Origin: Phaeovulum vinaykumarii
Lineage (GTDB): Bacteria; Pseudomonadota; Alphaproteobacteria; Rhodobacterales; Rhodobacteraceae
Reading direction: 5' to 3'
Assembly: GCF_900156695.1 (NCBI RefSeq)
Contig: NZ_FTOM01000006.1
Coordinates: 62,001-126,000, forward strand
Length of the DNA: 64,000 bases
Both the position numbers and the translations under genes were made by a program. Shown here piece by piece: positions 1 to 9,957 of this stretch; the first letter of the stretch is position 1; each line of letters opens with the position of its first letter. The notes below the pieces were generated by a model. It ran no database searches, was not told the origin of the DNA, and worked only from the letters and a program-made list of their open reading frames with translations.

Positions 1-540
1 AAGGCCCGCGTTCCGCCCCGCCCCCCGCGCCACCGCCGCCAGCCGGTCGGCGCCATAGCCCTTGGCGATGCCGCCCAGATCGGCGCTGAGCGGACCATGC
101 TTGCGCGCGCGTCGGTTGGGGCTGTCGATCTCCAGCACCTCATGCGCGGGGCGGCGGGGCGCGGCAAGGGCGGCACGGATGCCGGCCTCGCTGGCGGGAT
201 CGGCACAGAAACCCCAGGCCCGCACCGCATCCCCCATGCCGATGTCGAAGGCCCCGCCCGAGGCCCGCCCGATCTCGAGCGCCGTCTCCAGCACCTCCAG
301 AAGCCGCGCCGGCAGATCGACCCAGACGCCCGGCGCCGCCCGGTTCAGCCGCATCAGGTCGCTGTCGGCCCGCCAGGTCGACATCTGCGCGTCGACCTCG
401 GCCACCGCCGCGGCGAAGGCGGCCCGCAAACCGTCGGTCGGGGCGCCTGCGGGCAGATCCAGCCGGGCCGACCAGCGCGTGCCCATGGTCGGGCCGTTCA
501 GCGTCACCCGCGACAGGTGGCTGGTGCGATCAATAGACAT
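1..540 (-). CDS. apbE: FAD:protein FMN transferase (ApbE), C-terminus cut by window edge
   Basis: ApbE-family enzymes move FMN from FAD onto a Ser/Thr of an exported target protein. The first 180 residues are present and the rest lies beyond base 1. The family's early Gly-Pro-Thr-Met-Gly-Thr motif is at residues 16-21, the MSTW..DS.L..LN segment at 53-66, and DLGGIAKGYGAD, the flavin/metal-site motif, at 154-165. The ATG at 540 overlaps the end of the upstream flavodoxin-reductase gene by 11 bases, so the two are probably translationally coupled. No convincing signal peptide is visible in the part present. The neighbouring DUF2271 protein carries a typical ApbE target motif, so it is the likely substrate (inference). 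The family call is firm. Confidence 0.93.
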   Translation of the reverse strand, partial: MSIDRTSHLSRVTLNGPTMGTRWSARLDLPAGAPTDGLRAAFAAAVAEVDAQMSTWRADSDLMRLNRAAPGVWVDLPARLLEVLETALEIGRASGGAFDIGMGDAVRAWGFCADPASEAGIRAALAAPRRPAHEVLEIDSPNRRARKHGPLSADLGGIAKGYGADRLAAVARGAGRNAGL

Positions 541-2740
541 CTTCGGCATAGCGTCCCTCGGCTTTCAGATGGGCGGGGCTCAGCCCGTGCGGGGCCAGGA
601 TCTCGGCCAGCGCCTCGGCCACACCCGCGGCCATGTCGCGCCCGCCGCAGACCATGACCTGCGCGCCGTCCGCGATCAGCCGCGCCACCCGCACCCCATC
701 GGCACGCAGCGCATCCTGCACATGGGCCCGCGGGGTCATCCGCGAAAAGGCCGTGGTGACCGAACTCAGCCGTCCCTCGGCCTGCCAGCGGGCCAGATCC
801 TCGCCGAACAGCAGATCGCTCTCGGGGTGGCGGGCGCCGAAGAACAGGTGCATCGGCCGGCGGCGGTCATTGGCGCGGGCAAAGCCGGCCAGCGGACCGA
901 TCCCCGTGCCCGCCCCGATCAGGATCACCGGCGCATCGCCGGTGGCCGGGCGGAAGGCGGGGTTGGGCCGCAGATAGGCGCGGATGGTGTCGCCCACCTC
1001 GAGCCCCGTCAGCTGCCCCGAGCACAGCCCGCCGGGATGGCGCTTCACGCAGATCTCGACAAAGCCGTCGCGGCTGCCCGAGGCCAGCGAATAGAACCGC
1101 GGCAGCGTCGCGCCCTCGGGGATCACGGCCAGCAGGTCGCCCGCCTCGAAGTTGCCGAACGCGCGCCCCGTCAGCCGCGCCCACAGGCCCGCCTGCGGCA
1201 GGGCAAAGCGCAGGATGGCGGTGGGGGCCTGAACCTCGGCGCCGAAATCGCGCCGCGCGACAAGCGTGAGGGTCTGCGCAGGCGGCGCGTCGGGGCGGTG
1301 GTCCAGCGCAAGCGACACGCCCATCGCCTGGCTCAGCGCCCGGCCCCAGCGCGCGAAATCCTGCGCCGACCCGCGGTCGACCGTATCCATGGACAGGAAG
1401 CTGCGCCCGCCGCGGGCCTCGATCTCGGCCTGAACCCGCGCGGCATAGCCGCAGAAATTCGGGAAGGACCGATCACCGAAGCCCAGCACCGCGACCGGCA
1501 TCTCGGGCGCCGCGGGCATCGCCGCAAGCGTCTCGAGAAAGCCTCGGGCCGTGGCCGGCACGTCACCGTCACCATAGGTCGCGGCCATCAGGATCAGCCG
1601 CCGCGCCTGCGGATAGCGGTCGGGCGCGAAACCCGACATCGGCCCGACATGGACGGCCTGCCCCGCCGCGCGCAGCGCCTTGGCCGCCGTTTCGGCAAAG
1701 CCCCAGGTGGTGCCGCCCTCGCTGCCGACCAGGATCACGGTCTGGGCGTCGCGCGCGCGGGCATTGCCGCGCGGACGGCGGCGCCACTGACGCCCGCCCA
1801 GCCAGATCTTGATCCCCGACCAGGCCAGCACCGGCACGCCCAGCGCCGCCAGCCCCAGCACCAGCGCCCAGAGAGGCGCGCCCTCGCCGGTGTGCAGCCA
1901 GTAGATCGTCTCGTTCACGCGATCCCAGAGCGTCGCCTCCTGCCAGACCAGCAGCGCGCCGGTCCCCTGATCAAGATATCCCTGGCCCGCCGCGGTCTTC
2001 AGCGTGAACACGTCCGAGGCGTCGCCCGCATAGGGGAAGTTCAGCGCGCGCAGCACCGACAGCGGCGTGTCGCGCAGCGTCGCCATGGCGGCCGGGCTCA
2101 TCCCCGTGACGCCCGAAACGGCGCCGGGAAAGGCGGGCGGCCCCGACACATCGGGCAGCAGCTCGAAGGTCGAAGCCGTCATCCACAGACCCGTCAGCGA
2201 CGACACGATCAGCCCCAGCGCCGCGATGCGCGCGATCTCGGCGTGAAGGCGGCTGGCGAAGGGGCCGCGCACGGGCAGGACCAGCCGATGCCAGCCGCCC
2301 ATGCGCCGCGCCAGAAGCGCCAGCCCCGAGACCGAGATCACCAGCATCAGCGCCGCGGCGGCCGCAACCGTCAGCCGGCCCCCGTCATCGAGAAACAGCG
2401 CCCGATGCAGGTTGACCAGCCAGCGCTGGACCCCCGAGGCATCGGCCGAGGCCACGCCCGCGCCCGTCGCCGGATCGATGACCGCGGCGCCGGGCTGGCC
2501 GTTCTCGAACCAATAGGCGGTGATGCGGCCCGAGGGCGCGCGCCGGATCTGCTCGACCCCCGGATGGAGGGCCACGACCCGTCCGGCCAGCTCGGCCACG
2601 CTCAGATCGGCCTCGGCCTGGGCCGGCGTGCGCGCCGCCTCGAGCGCGGGCATCACCGAAAGCGTGGCGCCCGACAGGCTGACCACCACCAGAAGCGCCG
2701 CGGCCAGAAGCCCCGGCCATCTGTGCATGTGCCGCATCAT
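530..2740 (-). CDS. PepSY-TM / flavodoxin / ferredoxin-NADP reductase-like membrane electron-transfer protein
   Basis: A 736-residue hybrid. The N-terminal half is a PepSY-associated membrane module with transmembrane segments near 9-30, 124-144, 169-190 and 287-308, and extracytosolic loops of about 90 residues between them. Histidines sit near the membrane ends (H112, H166, H283 in WLHTGEG); they could bind haem, which is inference. The C-terminal half resembles sulfite reductase alpha subunit and P450 reductase: a flavodoxin domain at 333-470, an FAD domain with RFYSLAS at 548-554, and an NAD(P)H domain with GAGTGIGPLAGF at 609-620, CGG at 698-700 and a terminal aromatic residue. The expected path is cytosolic NADPH to FAD to FMN and then across the membrane. 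It lies 12 bases after the DUF2271 gene and overlaps apbE. Confidence 0.9.
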   Translation of the reverse strand: MMRHMHRWPGLLAAALLVVVSLSGATLSVMPALEAARTPAQAEADLSVAELAGRVVALHPGVEQIRRAPSGRITAYWFENGQPGAAVIDPATGAGVASADASGVQRWLVNLHRALFLDDGGRLTVAAAAALMLVISVSGLALLARRMGGWHRLVLPVRGPFASRLHAEIARIAALGLIVSSLTGLWMTASTFELLPDVSGPPAFPGAVSGVTGMSPAAMATLRDTPLSVLRALNFPYAGDASDVFTLKTAAGQGYLDQGTGALLVWQEATLWDRVNETIYWLHTGEGAPLWALVLGLAALGVPVLAWSGIKIWLGGRQWRRRPRGNARARDAQTVILVGSEGGTTWGFAETAAKALRAAGQAVHVGPMSGFAPDRYPQARRLILMAATYGDGDVPATARGFLETLAAMPAAPEMPVAVLGFGDRSFPNFCGYAARVQAEIEARGGRSFLSMDTVDRGSAQDFARWGRALSQAMGVSLALDHRPDAPPAQTLTLVARRDFGAEVQAPTAILRFALPQAGLWARLTGRAFGNFEAGDLLAVIPEGATLPRFYSLASGSRDGFVEICVKRHPGGLCSGQLTGLEVGDTIRAYLRPNPAFRPATGDAPVILIGAGTGIGPLAGFARANDRRRPMHLFFGARHPESDLLFGEDLARWQAEGRLSSVTTAFSRMTPRAHVQDALRADGVRVARLIADGAQVMVCGGRDMAAGVAEALAEILAPHGLSPAHLKAEGRYAEDVY

Positions 2741-2752
2741 CGCCCCGCCCCC

Positions 2753-3247
2753 TTACATGTCGTAGCGGAAGCCGGCGATATAGCTCCGCCCGGCGGTGGT
2801 CTGACCCGCGCCGTCACGCGTCAGCGGCACGACGATTTCGGAGGGGCTGTCGCGCATGTCCTCGACCGAGGCGTCGATATGCAGCTGATAGCCCGCGTCG
2901 AAGATGGCATCGGCCAGGTCGAGCGTGATCTTCAGCTCGCGCCCCGCGCCGACCGACGCGCCGGTGATCCCGTCCACCTGCGCGGTGTTACCGCCGGTGG
3001 CGCGATACCAATCGCTCAGGTGCTTGTAATACTTGGACTTGGGCCCGGCCATCCACAGGCTGCCGACATAGGCGCCCGAGGCATCGGTGACGTAAAGCGC
3101 CAGATAGGCGCCGTCGCCGCCGTAATTGCGAAGCTGCGTGGTGAAGGTGACGGGCGCAGCCGCGGCCAGCGCCGGCAGCGTCAGCGCCGTGCTCAGCGCC
3201 AGCGCGCCCAGAAGCGGCCTGGTGGGAATGCGGGTGGAAAGGGTCAT
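2753..3247 (-). CDS. Exported DUF2271 protein with a flavinylation-type DGITGAS motif
   Basis: 164 residues. A basic start and hydrophobic stretch (about residues 10-32, ending LAAAAP) form a Sec signal peptide. The body matches my recollection of the DUF2271 family: TFTTQLRNYGGDGAYLALYVTD, a segment around GPKSKYYKHLSDWYRATGG, and a C-terminal FRYDM. Residues 92-98 read DGITGAS, which fits the D-x-x-[S/T]-G-A-[S/T] signature of ApbE substrates, with Ser98 in the position that would carry FMN. With apbE two genes downstream and an NAD(P)H-dependent membrane reductase between, the likely role is a periplasmic flavin electron carrier (inference). The ATG at 3247 is chosen because the signal peptide begins there; an in-frame extension upstream looks non-coding. 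Confidence 0.85.
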   Translation of the reverse strand: MTLSTRIPTRPLLGALALSTALTLPALAAAAPVTFTTQLRNYGGDGAYLALYVTDASGAYVGSLWMAGPKSKYYKHLSDWYRATGGNTAQVDGITGASVGAGRELKITLDLADAIFDAGYQLHIDASVEDMRDSPSEIVVPLTRDGAGQTTAGRSYIAGFRYDM

Positions 3248-3341
3248 GTCTGTTCTCCGGAATGCTGTCGTGATGGGATCGTTCTGCCCGCCCGGCCTGA
3301 GGCGTTTCTGACGCGGGCGGGAAATTGTCTTCAGCCTGGCG

Positions 3342-3707
3342 TCAGGGAGGCGAGCGGCGCGCATCCGTATCGTCGTCATCGCCCCACCAGCCCCGAAAGC
3401 CGGGCAGCCGGTGATGGCCGCGCCGCCCCTCGCGGTGGTGGCCGCGTTCAAGCTCCAGCACCTCGAGCGTGGCCGGGTCGAGCCGCACCTCGATCGCGGT
3501 GCCGTCGGCATCGCGGCCGCGGATCTCGTAGCAGCCGTCGTCGATCTTGAGCCGCCGCACGGTCCAGCCCCGGCTTTCGGCCATGCTCAGGACCGCCGCG
3601 CGCGGCTGCCACCTGTCCAGCGGCACGAAGCAATCCTCGTCCGCCAGCGCCGCGCTTCCCAGCCAGACCGACAGCGACAGGGCCACCAGCCCCAATTCGC
3701 GCGTCAT
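3342..3707 (-). CDS. Small exported PepSY-domain protein with His/Asp-rich tail
   Basis: 121 residues, with a signal peptide ending near residue 22 (SAALA-DED). Residues 24-90 form one PepSY-like domain: residues around AVLSMAESRGWTVRRLKIDDGCYEIRGRDADG followed by an IEVRLDPATLEVLELE strand pair. Two cysteines (in EDCFVP and DDGCYE) could form a disulphide in the periplasm. The tail is unusual: HH..GRRGHHRLPGFRGWWGDDDD, rich in His and Asp, possibly for metal binding (inference). It is the first gene of the four-gene flavin electron-transfer cluster and is separated from the DUF2271 gene by 94 bases. Its exact role is unknown; PepSY domains often accompany respiratory or reductase membrane proteins. 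Confidence 0.8.
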   Translation of the reverse strand: MTRELGLVALSLSVWLGSAALADEDCFVPLDRWQPRAAVLSMAESRGWTVRRLKIDDGCYEIRGRDADGTAIEVRLDPATLEVLELERGHHREGRRGHHRLPGFRGWWGDDDDTDARRSPP

Positions 3708-3805
3708 CTCGCGTTCTCCTTGTCGTTCGGAAACCGCGGGCAGGATGGCAGGATGAAGCTGACGCCCGGCTGAAGCAGGGCGGGGGAAAGCCGTCAGGAA
3801 ACGGT

Positions 3806-3833
3806 CAGGCCCGCAGCGAATGCCACGGGCCTG
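3806..3833 (-). terminator. Hairpin between nadC and the PepSY/flavin cluster
   Basis: Twelve paired bases (two of them G-U on the minus strand) with a four-base loop lie about 40 bases past the nadC stop. The arms are CAGGCCCG(T/C).. and its complement. There is no uninterrupted T tract after the stem, so it could be a terminator of modest strength or an RNA 3' end. It probably separates the nadABC transcript from the flavin cluster. Confidence 0.55.
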
Positions 3834-3869
3834 GACCGGATGAAATCATGGCAAAACGGGGGTGGGGCG

Positions 3870-4712
3870 TCAGAAATCGAGACCCAGATCGAGCGTGCGC
3901 GCCGAATGCGTCAGCGCGCCCACCGAGATGAAGTCGACCCCGGTCGCGGCCACCTCGGCGATGCGCTCAAGGCACATGTTCCCCGAGGCTTCGGTGACCA
4001 TCCGCCCCGCGACCATCTCGACCGCGCGCGTCAGCGTCGGTGTGTCCATGTTGTCCAGCAGCACGACATCGGCGCCGCCCTCGTCCAGAACCTCGGCCAG
4101 CTGATCGAGGCTGTCGACCTCGATCTCGACGCGCATCATGTGCGACCGCGCCCGCGCCGCCGCCTGCAACACCGGACGAATGCCTCCGGCGGCGGCAATG
4201 TGGTTGTCCTTGATCAGGATGGCATCCGACAGCCCGTAGCGGTGGTTCGAGCCGCCCCCGTGCACCACGGCGGCCTTCTCGACGATGCGCAGACCGGGCG
4301 TGGTCTTGCGCGTGCAGGTGATGCGCGCGGCGTGCCCTTCGGTGCGGGCCACGAAGGCCGCGGTCAGCGTGGCGATGCCGCTCAGCCGGCCGGCAAAGTT
4401 CAGCGCCACGCGCTCGGCCATCAGGATCGAGGCCGCCGCGCCTTCGATCGTCATCAGCCGTTCGCCGGGGCCGCAGGGACGCCCGTCGGCCGAATGCAGC
4501 GTCAGCCGCAGGCCGGGGTCCACCATGCGAAAGGCCATGGCCGCGACCTGAAGCCCCGAAACCACCCCCGGTTCGCGCGCATTGAGAGCGGCGGCATATT
4601 GCAGGCCCGGCGGGATCACCGCGCGGGTGGTGGCGTCGCCCATCGGCGACAGGTCTTCGGTCAGCGCGGCGCGCACCAGCGGCTCAAGCAGGAGGTCGGG
4701 CAGAAAGCTCAT
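3870..4712 (-). CDS. nadC: Nicotinate-nucleotide pyrophosphorylase (carboxylating)
   Basis: 280 residues, the normal size for quinolinate phosphoribosyltransferase. It converts quinolinate and PRPP into nicotinate mononucleotide, CO2 and pyrophosphate in the cytosol, the last step of de novo NAD precursor synthesis. Visible family features are AALTEDLSPMGDATT near the N-terminus, ALNFAGRLSGIATLT, ARITCTRKTTPGLRIVEKAAVVHGGGSNHRYGLSDAILIKDNHI for the substrate-binding centre, and VDFISVGALTHS near the C-terminus. The ATG at 4712 overlaps the nadB stop by four bases (ATGA). It is the last gene of nadA-nadB-nadC. Confidence 0.96.
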   Translation of the reverse strand: MSFLPDLLLEPLVRAALTEDLSPMGDATTRAVIPPGLQYAAALNAREPGVVSGLQVAAMAFRMVDPGLRLTLHSADGRPCGPGERLMTIEGAAASILMAERVALNFAGRLSGIATLTAAFVARTEGHAARITCTRKTTPGLRIVEKAAVVHGGGSNHRYGLSDAILIKDNHIAAAGGIRPVLQAAARARSHMMRVEIEVDSLDQLAEVLDEGGADVVLLDNMDTPTLTRAVEMVAGRMVTEASGNMCLERIAEVAATGVDFISVGALTHSARTLDLGLDF

Positions 4713-6289
4713 GCGGGCATCTCCTCGCAGGCGCGGGCGCGGATCTCCAGCGCCTCGGTCAGGGTCAGCAGGCTGCGCCGGGCCTGCGCGGGATCGGGAT
4801 CGGGGTGATCGGTGCGGGCGTGTCCGCCGCGGCTCTCGCGCCGGGCCAGCGCCGCCGCGGCGATCAGCGTCGCCGCCGCCGTCATGTTGGTCAGCTGCGG
4901 ACAATCGCCCGCGGCGGTCTCGATGTCGGCAATCTCGGCCAGGGCGCGGCGCAGGCCGGGGCCGTTGCGCAACACGCCGACCTCGGCGCTCATCACCCGG
5001 CGCAGCCGCGTGATCAGCACCGGATCAGGCGTCACACCGCCCGTCGCGGGGAAGGTCAGATCGACCGGCGGCACCGCCGAGGCCGGGGCCGGGCCCAGAT
5101 CGGCGGCAATGTCATCACTGGCGCGCCGGGCGAAGACCAGCGCCTCGAGAAGTCCGTTCGAGGCCAGACGGTTGGCGCCATGCAGCCCGGTCGAGGCCGC
5201 CTCGCCCACGACCCACAGCCCCGGCAGAGAAGCCCGCCCCCGGTCCGAGGTCGCAACGCCCCCCATGTGATAATGCGCCGCCGGCACCACCGGAATGGGC
5301 TGGGTCACCGGGTCGATCCCGGCCTCGCGGCAGGCCGCAGCCACGGCGGGGAAACGTTCGAGAAGGGCCGCACCCAGAACCGCGCGGGTGTCCAGAACCG
5401 GCCGCCGCCCGGCGCGATGCTCGGCGAAGATGGCGCGGGCGACGATATCGCGCGGCGCCAGCTCGGCATCGGGATGGACCGCGGTCATGAAGCGCGTGCC
5501 TTCGGAATTGAGCAGCACCGCACCTTCGCCGCGCAGGGCCTCGGTGGCCAGCGGCGCGGGGTCCTGGCCCACGTCGATCGCGGTGGGATGGAACTGCACG
5601 AATTCGGCGTCGGCCACCTGGGCACCCGCGCGCGCAGCCATGCCCACCGCCTGGCCACGCACCCGCGGCGGGTTGGTCGTCACCGCAAACAGCCCGCCCG
5701 AGCCGCCCGCTGCCAGCAGCACCGCCGCCGCGCGCACGCTGACCGCCCCCGAGGGCGCGCCCGAACGCACCAGCCGCACCCCGGCCACGCGCCCCTGATC
5801 GACCACAAGATCGGTCGCCATCACGCCTTCGGCCACCTGCACAGACGGCGCGGCGCGCACCGCGCGGATCAGCGCGTGCATGATCTCGGCCCCGGCCTGA
5901 TCGCCCTTGACGCGCACCACGCGCGGCCGGCCATGCGCGGCCTCGCGCGACATCACAAAACCGCCCGCCGCATCGCGGTCGAAGGGCACGCCCAGCTCGG
6001 CCAGAACGGCGATATGTTCGGGCGCGGCCGCGGTCACCAGCCGGGCGATGGCGGCATCCACCGTGCCCGCCCCCGCGCGCATCGTGTCGGCGGCATGATC
6101 GGCGGGGCTGTCGGTCGCGCCCACGGCCGCGGCCACGCCCCCCTGCGCCCAGACCGACGAGGCCCCTTCGCCCAGGCTCTCGGGCGAGATCACCAGAACC
6201 GGCCGCGGCGCCAGATCCAGCGCCGCGGACAGGGCGGCCAGCCCCGCCCCCACGATCACCACGCGATCGGTGTTGCGCTCGGCGGTCAT
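4709..6289 (-). CDS. nadB: L-aspartate oxidase
   Basis: 526 residues. This flavoprotein oxidises L-aspartate to iminoaspartate for quinolinate synthesis. The N-terminal Rossmann segment is VVIVGAGLAALSAALDL with SEGASSVWAQGGVAAAV-like sequence following. Later blocks are SREAAHGRPRVV, VQFHPTAIDVG, TEALRGEGAVLLNSEGTRFM, and HYHMGGVATSDRGRASLPGLWVVGEAASTGLHGANRLASNGLLEALVF, all typical of the succinate dehydrogenase/aspartate oxidase flavoprotein group. The position in an ATGA-coupled nad operon settles the choice for aspartate oxidase. The ATG at 6289 overlaps the nadA stop by four bases. Confidence 0.96.
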   Translation of the reverse strand: MTAERNTDRVVIVGAGLAALSAALDLAPRPVLVISPESLGEGASSVWAQGGVAAAVGATDSPADHAADTMRAGAGTVDAAIARLVTAAAPEHIAVLAELGVPFDRDAAGGFVMSREAAHGRPRVVRVKGDQAGAEIMHALIRAVRAAPSVQVAEGVMATDLVVDQGRVAGVRLVRSGAPSGAVSVRAAAVLLAAGGSGGLFAVTTNPPRVRGQAVGMAARAGAQVADAEFVQFHPTAIDVGQDPAPLATEALRGEGAVLLNSEGTRFMTAVHPDAELAPRDIVARAIFAEHRAGRRPVLDTRAVLGAALLERFPAVAAACREAGIDPVTQPIPVVPAAHYHMGGVATSDRGRASLPGLWVVGEAASTGLHGANRLASNGLLEALVFARRASDDIAADLGPAPASAVPPVDLTFPATGGVTPDPVLITRLRRVMSAEVGVLRNGPGLRRALAEIADIETAAGDCPQLTNMTAAATLIAAAALARRESRGGHARTDHPDPDPAQARRSLLTLTEALEIRARACEEMPA

Positions 6290-7335
6290 TTCGCGGCGGA
6301 GGAAAGCTCGATCATCCGTTCCACGGCGCGGCGCGCGCCTTCGGAAACGGCGGGATCGACCGTGACTTCGTGGGTCATCGTATGCAGCGACCACAGGATC
6401 TTCTCGAGCGTGATCATCTGCATGTAGGGGCACAGGTTGCACGGGCCGCGGAAATCCACGCCCGGAACCGCATCGGCGATATTCGCGGCCATCGAACATT
6501 CGGTCAGCAGCATCGCCGCGGCAGGGCGCTCGGTGCTGACATAATCGATGATCGCCGCGGTCGAGCCCGCGAAATCCGAGGCCGCCACCACATCGGGCGG
6601 ACATTCGGGATGGGCGATGATGCGGGTGTCGGGCGCATGTTCGCGGAAGCTGCGCAGATCCGCAGCGGTGAAGCGTTCATGCACGATACACGAGCCATCC
6701 CACCAGACCACGTTCTTCTCGGGCACCTGCGCGGCCACGTTCTGCGCCAGATAGCGGTCGGGCGTCATGATGACGGTGTCGGCCTCCTGCGCGCGCACGA
6801 TCTGGACCGCATTCGAGGAGGTGCAGCACACATCCGAGGCCGCCTTCACCTCGGCGGTGGTGTTGACATAGCTGACCACCGGCGCACCGGGATAGCGCGC
6901 GCGCATCTCGGCGATGCCCGCAGGCGTGATCGCATCGGCCAGCGAACAGCCCGCCTGCGTATCCGGGATCAGCACGGTCTTGGCCGGGTTCAGCACCTTC
7001 GAGGTCTCGGCCATGAAATGCACGCCCGCCTGCACGATCACCTGGGCTTCGACACGCGTCGCCTCGATCGCCAGTTGCAGGCTGTCGCCCACCACATCGG
7101 CCACGCCGTGATAGATCTCGGGGCGCATGTAGTTATGCGCCAGGATCACGGCGCCGCGCTCGGCCTTCAGGGCATTGATGGCGGCGACATAGGGCGCATG
7201 CAGCGCCCAATCGGCCAGCGGCACCACCCGCGCCATGCGCGCATGGATGTCGGCCATCCGTTCGGCCAGCGCCAGATCGGGGGCGAGGTCATAGGCCTCG
7301 GCCAGGGTGGCGCGCATTTGGGCTATGTCCAGCAT
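6286..7335 (-). CDS. nadA: Quinolinate synthase
   Basis: 349 residues. It condenses iminoaspartate with dihydroxyacetone phosphate to give quinolinate and needs a [4Fe-4S] cluster held by three cysteines. The expected cysteine contexts are present: DTQAGCSLADAIT, SDVCCTSSNAVQIV and GPCNLCPYMQM. NYMRPEIYHGVADVVGDSLQLA is also typical of the family. The ATG at 7335 is preferred over an in-frame GTG at 7362, because an AGAGAG stretch sits about 8 bases before the ATG. It is the first gene of nadABC; the 159 bases before it separate it from gyrB. Confidence 0.96.
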   Translation of the reverse strand: MLDIAQMRATLAEAYDLAPDLALAERMADIHARMARVVPLADWALHAPYVAAINALKAERGAVILAHNYMRPEIYHGVADVVGDSLQLAIEATRVEAQVIVQAGVHFMAETSKVLNPAKTVLIPDTQAGCSLADAITPAGIAEMRARYPGAPVVSYVNTTAEVKAASDVCCTSSNAVQIVRAQEADTVIMTPDRYLAQNVAAQVPEKNVVWWDGSCIVHERFTAADLRSFREHAPDTRIIAHPECPPDVVAASDFAGSTAAIIDYVSTERPAAAMLLTECSMAANIADAVPGVDFRGPCNLCPYMQMITLEKILWSLHTMTHEVTVDPAVSEGARRAVERMIELSSAAK

Positions 7336-7445
7336 TGACGTCTCTCTGATCCGCGATTCCACGCCCTATAAAGCCCCCGGCGCCGGGGTTGAACGAAAAA
7401 TTGCGCAGCGCGGCCATTGGCGCAACTTCGTGTCGCGCCCGCACG

Positions 7446-7475
7446 GCCCCTGCCGCGCCCGCCGGGCGCAGGGGC
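7446..7475 (-). terminator. Hairpin downstream of gyrB
   Basis: An eight-base outer stem (GCCCCTGC/GCAGGGGC) encloses an inner four-base stem with a small bulge, starting about 20 bases beyond the gyrB stop codon. No T tract follows, so it may be a weak or factor-assisted terminator, or a 3'-end stabiliser. Confidence 0.5.
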
Positions 7476-7494
7476 GCGGGTCGGCAAATATGCC

Positions 7495-9933
<2,439 letters not shown>

Positions 9934-9957
9934 TTATAGGCGCGCGGGGGCGGAATG

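Noticed and set aside
62-3550. A 1,162-codon open frame on the plus strand
   Set aside because: It runs antisense to the whole flavin cluster and has the Arg/Pro/Gly-rich look of high-GC opposite-strand frames. The minus-strand genes have clear domains.
4805-6427. A 540-codon plus-strand open frame
   Set aside because: Antisense to nadB, with low-complexity Arg/His/Gly sequence and no family resemblance.
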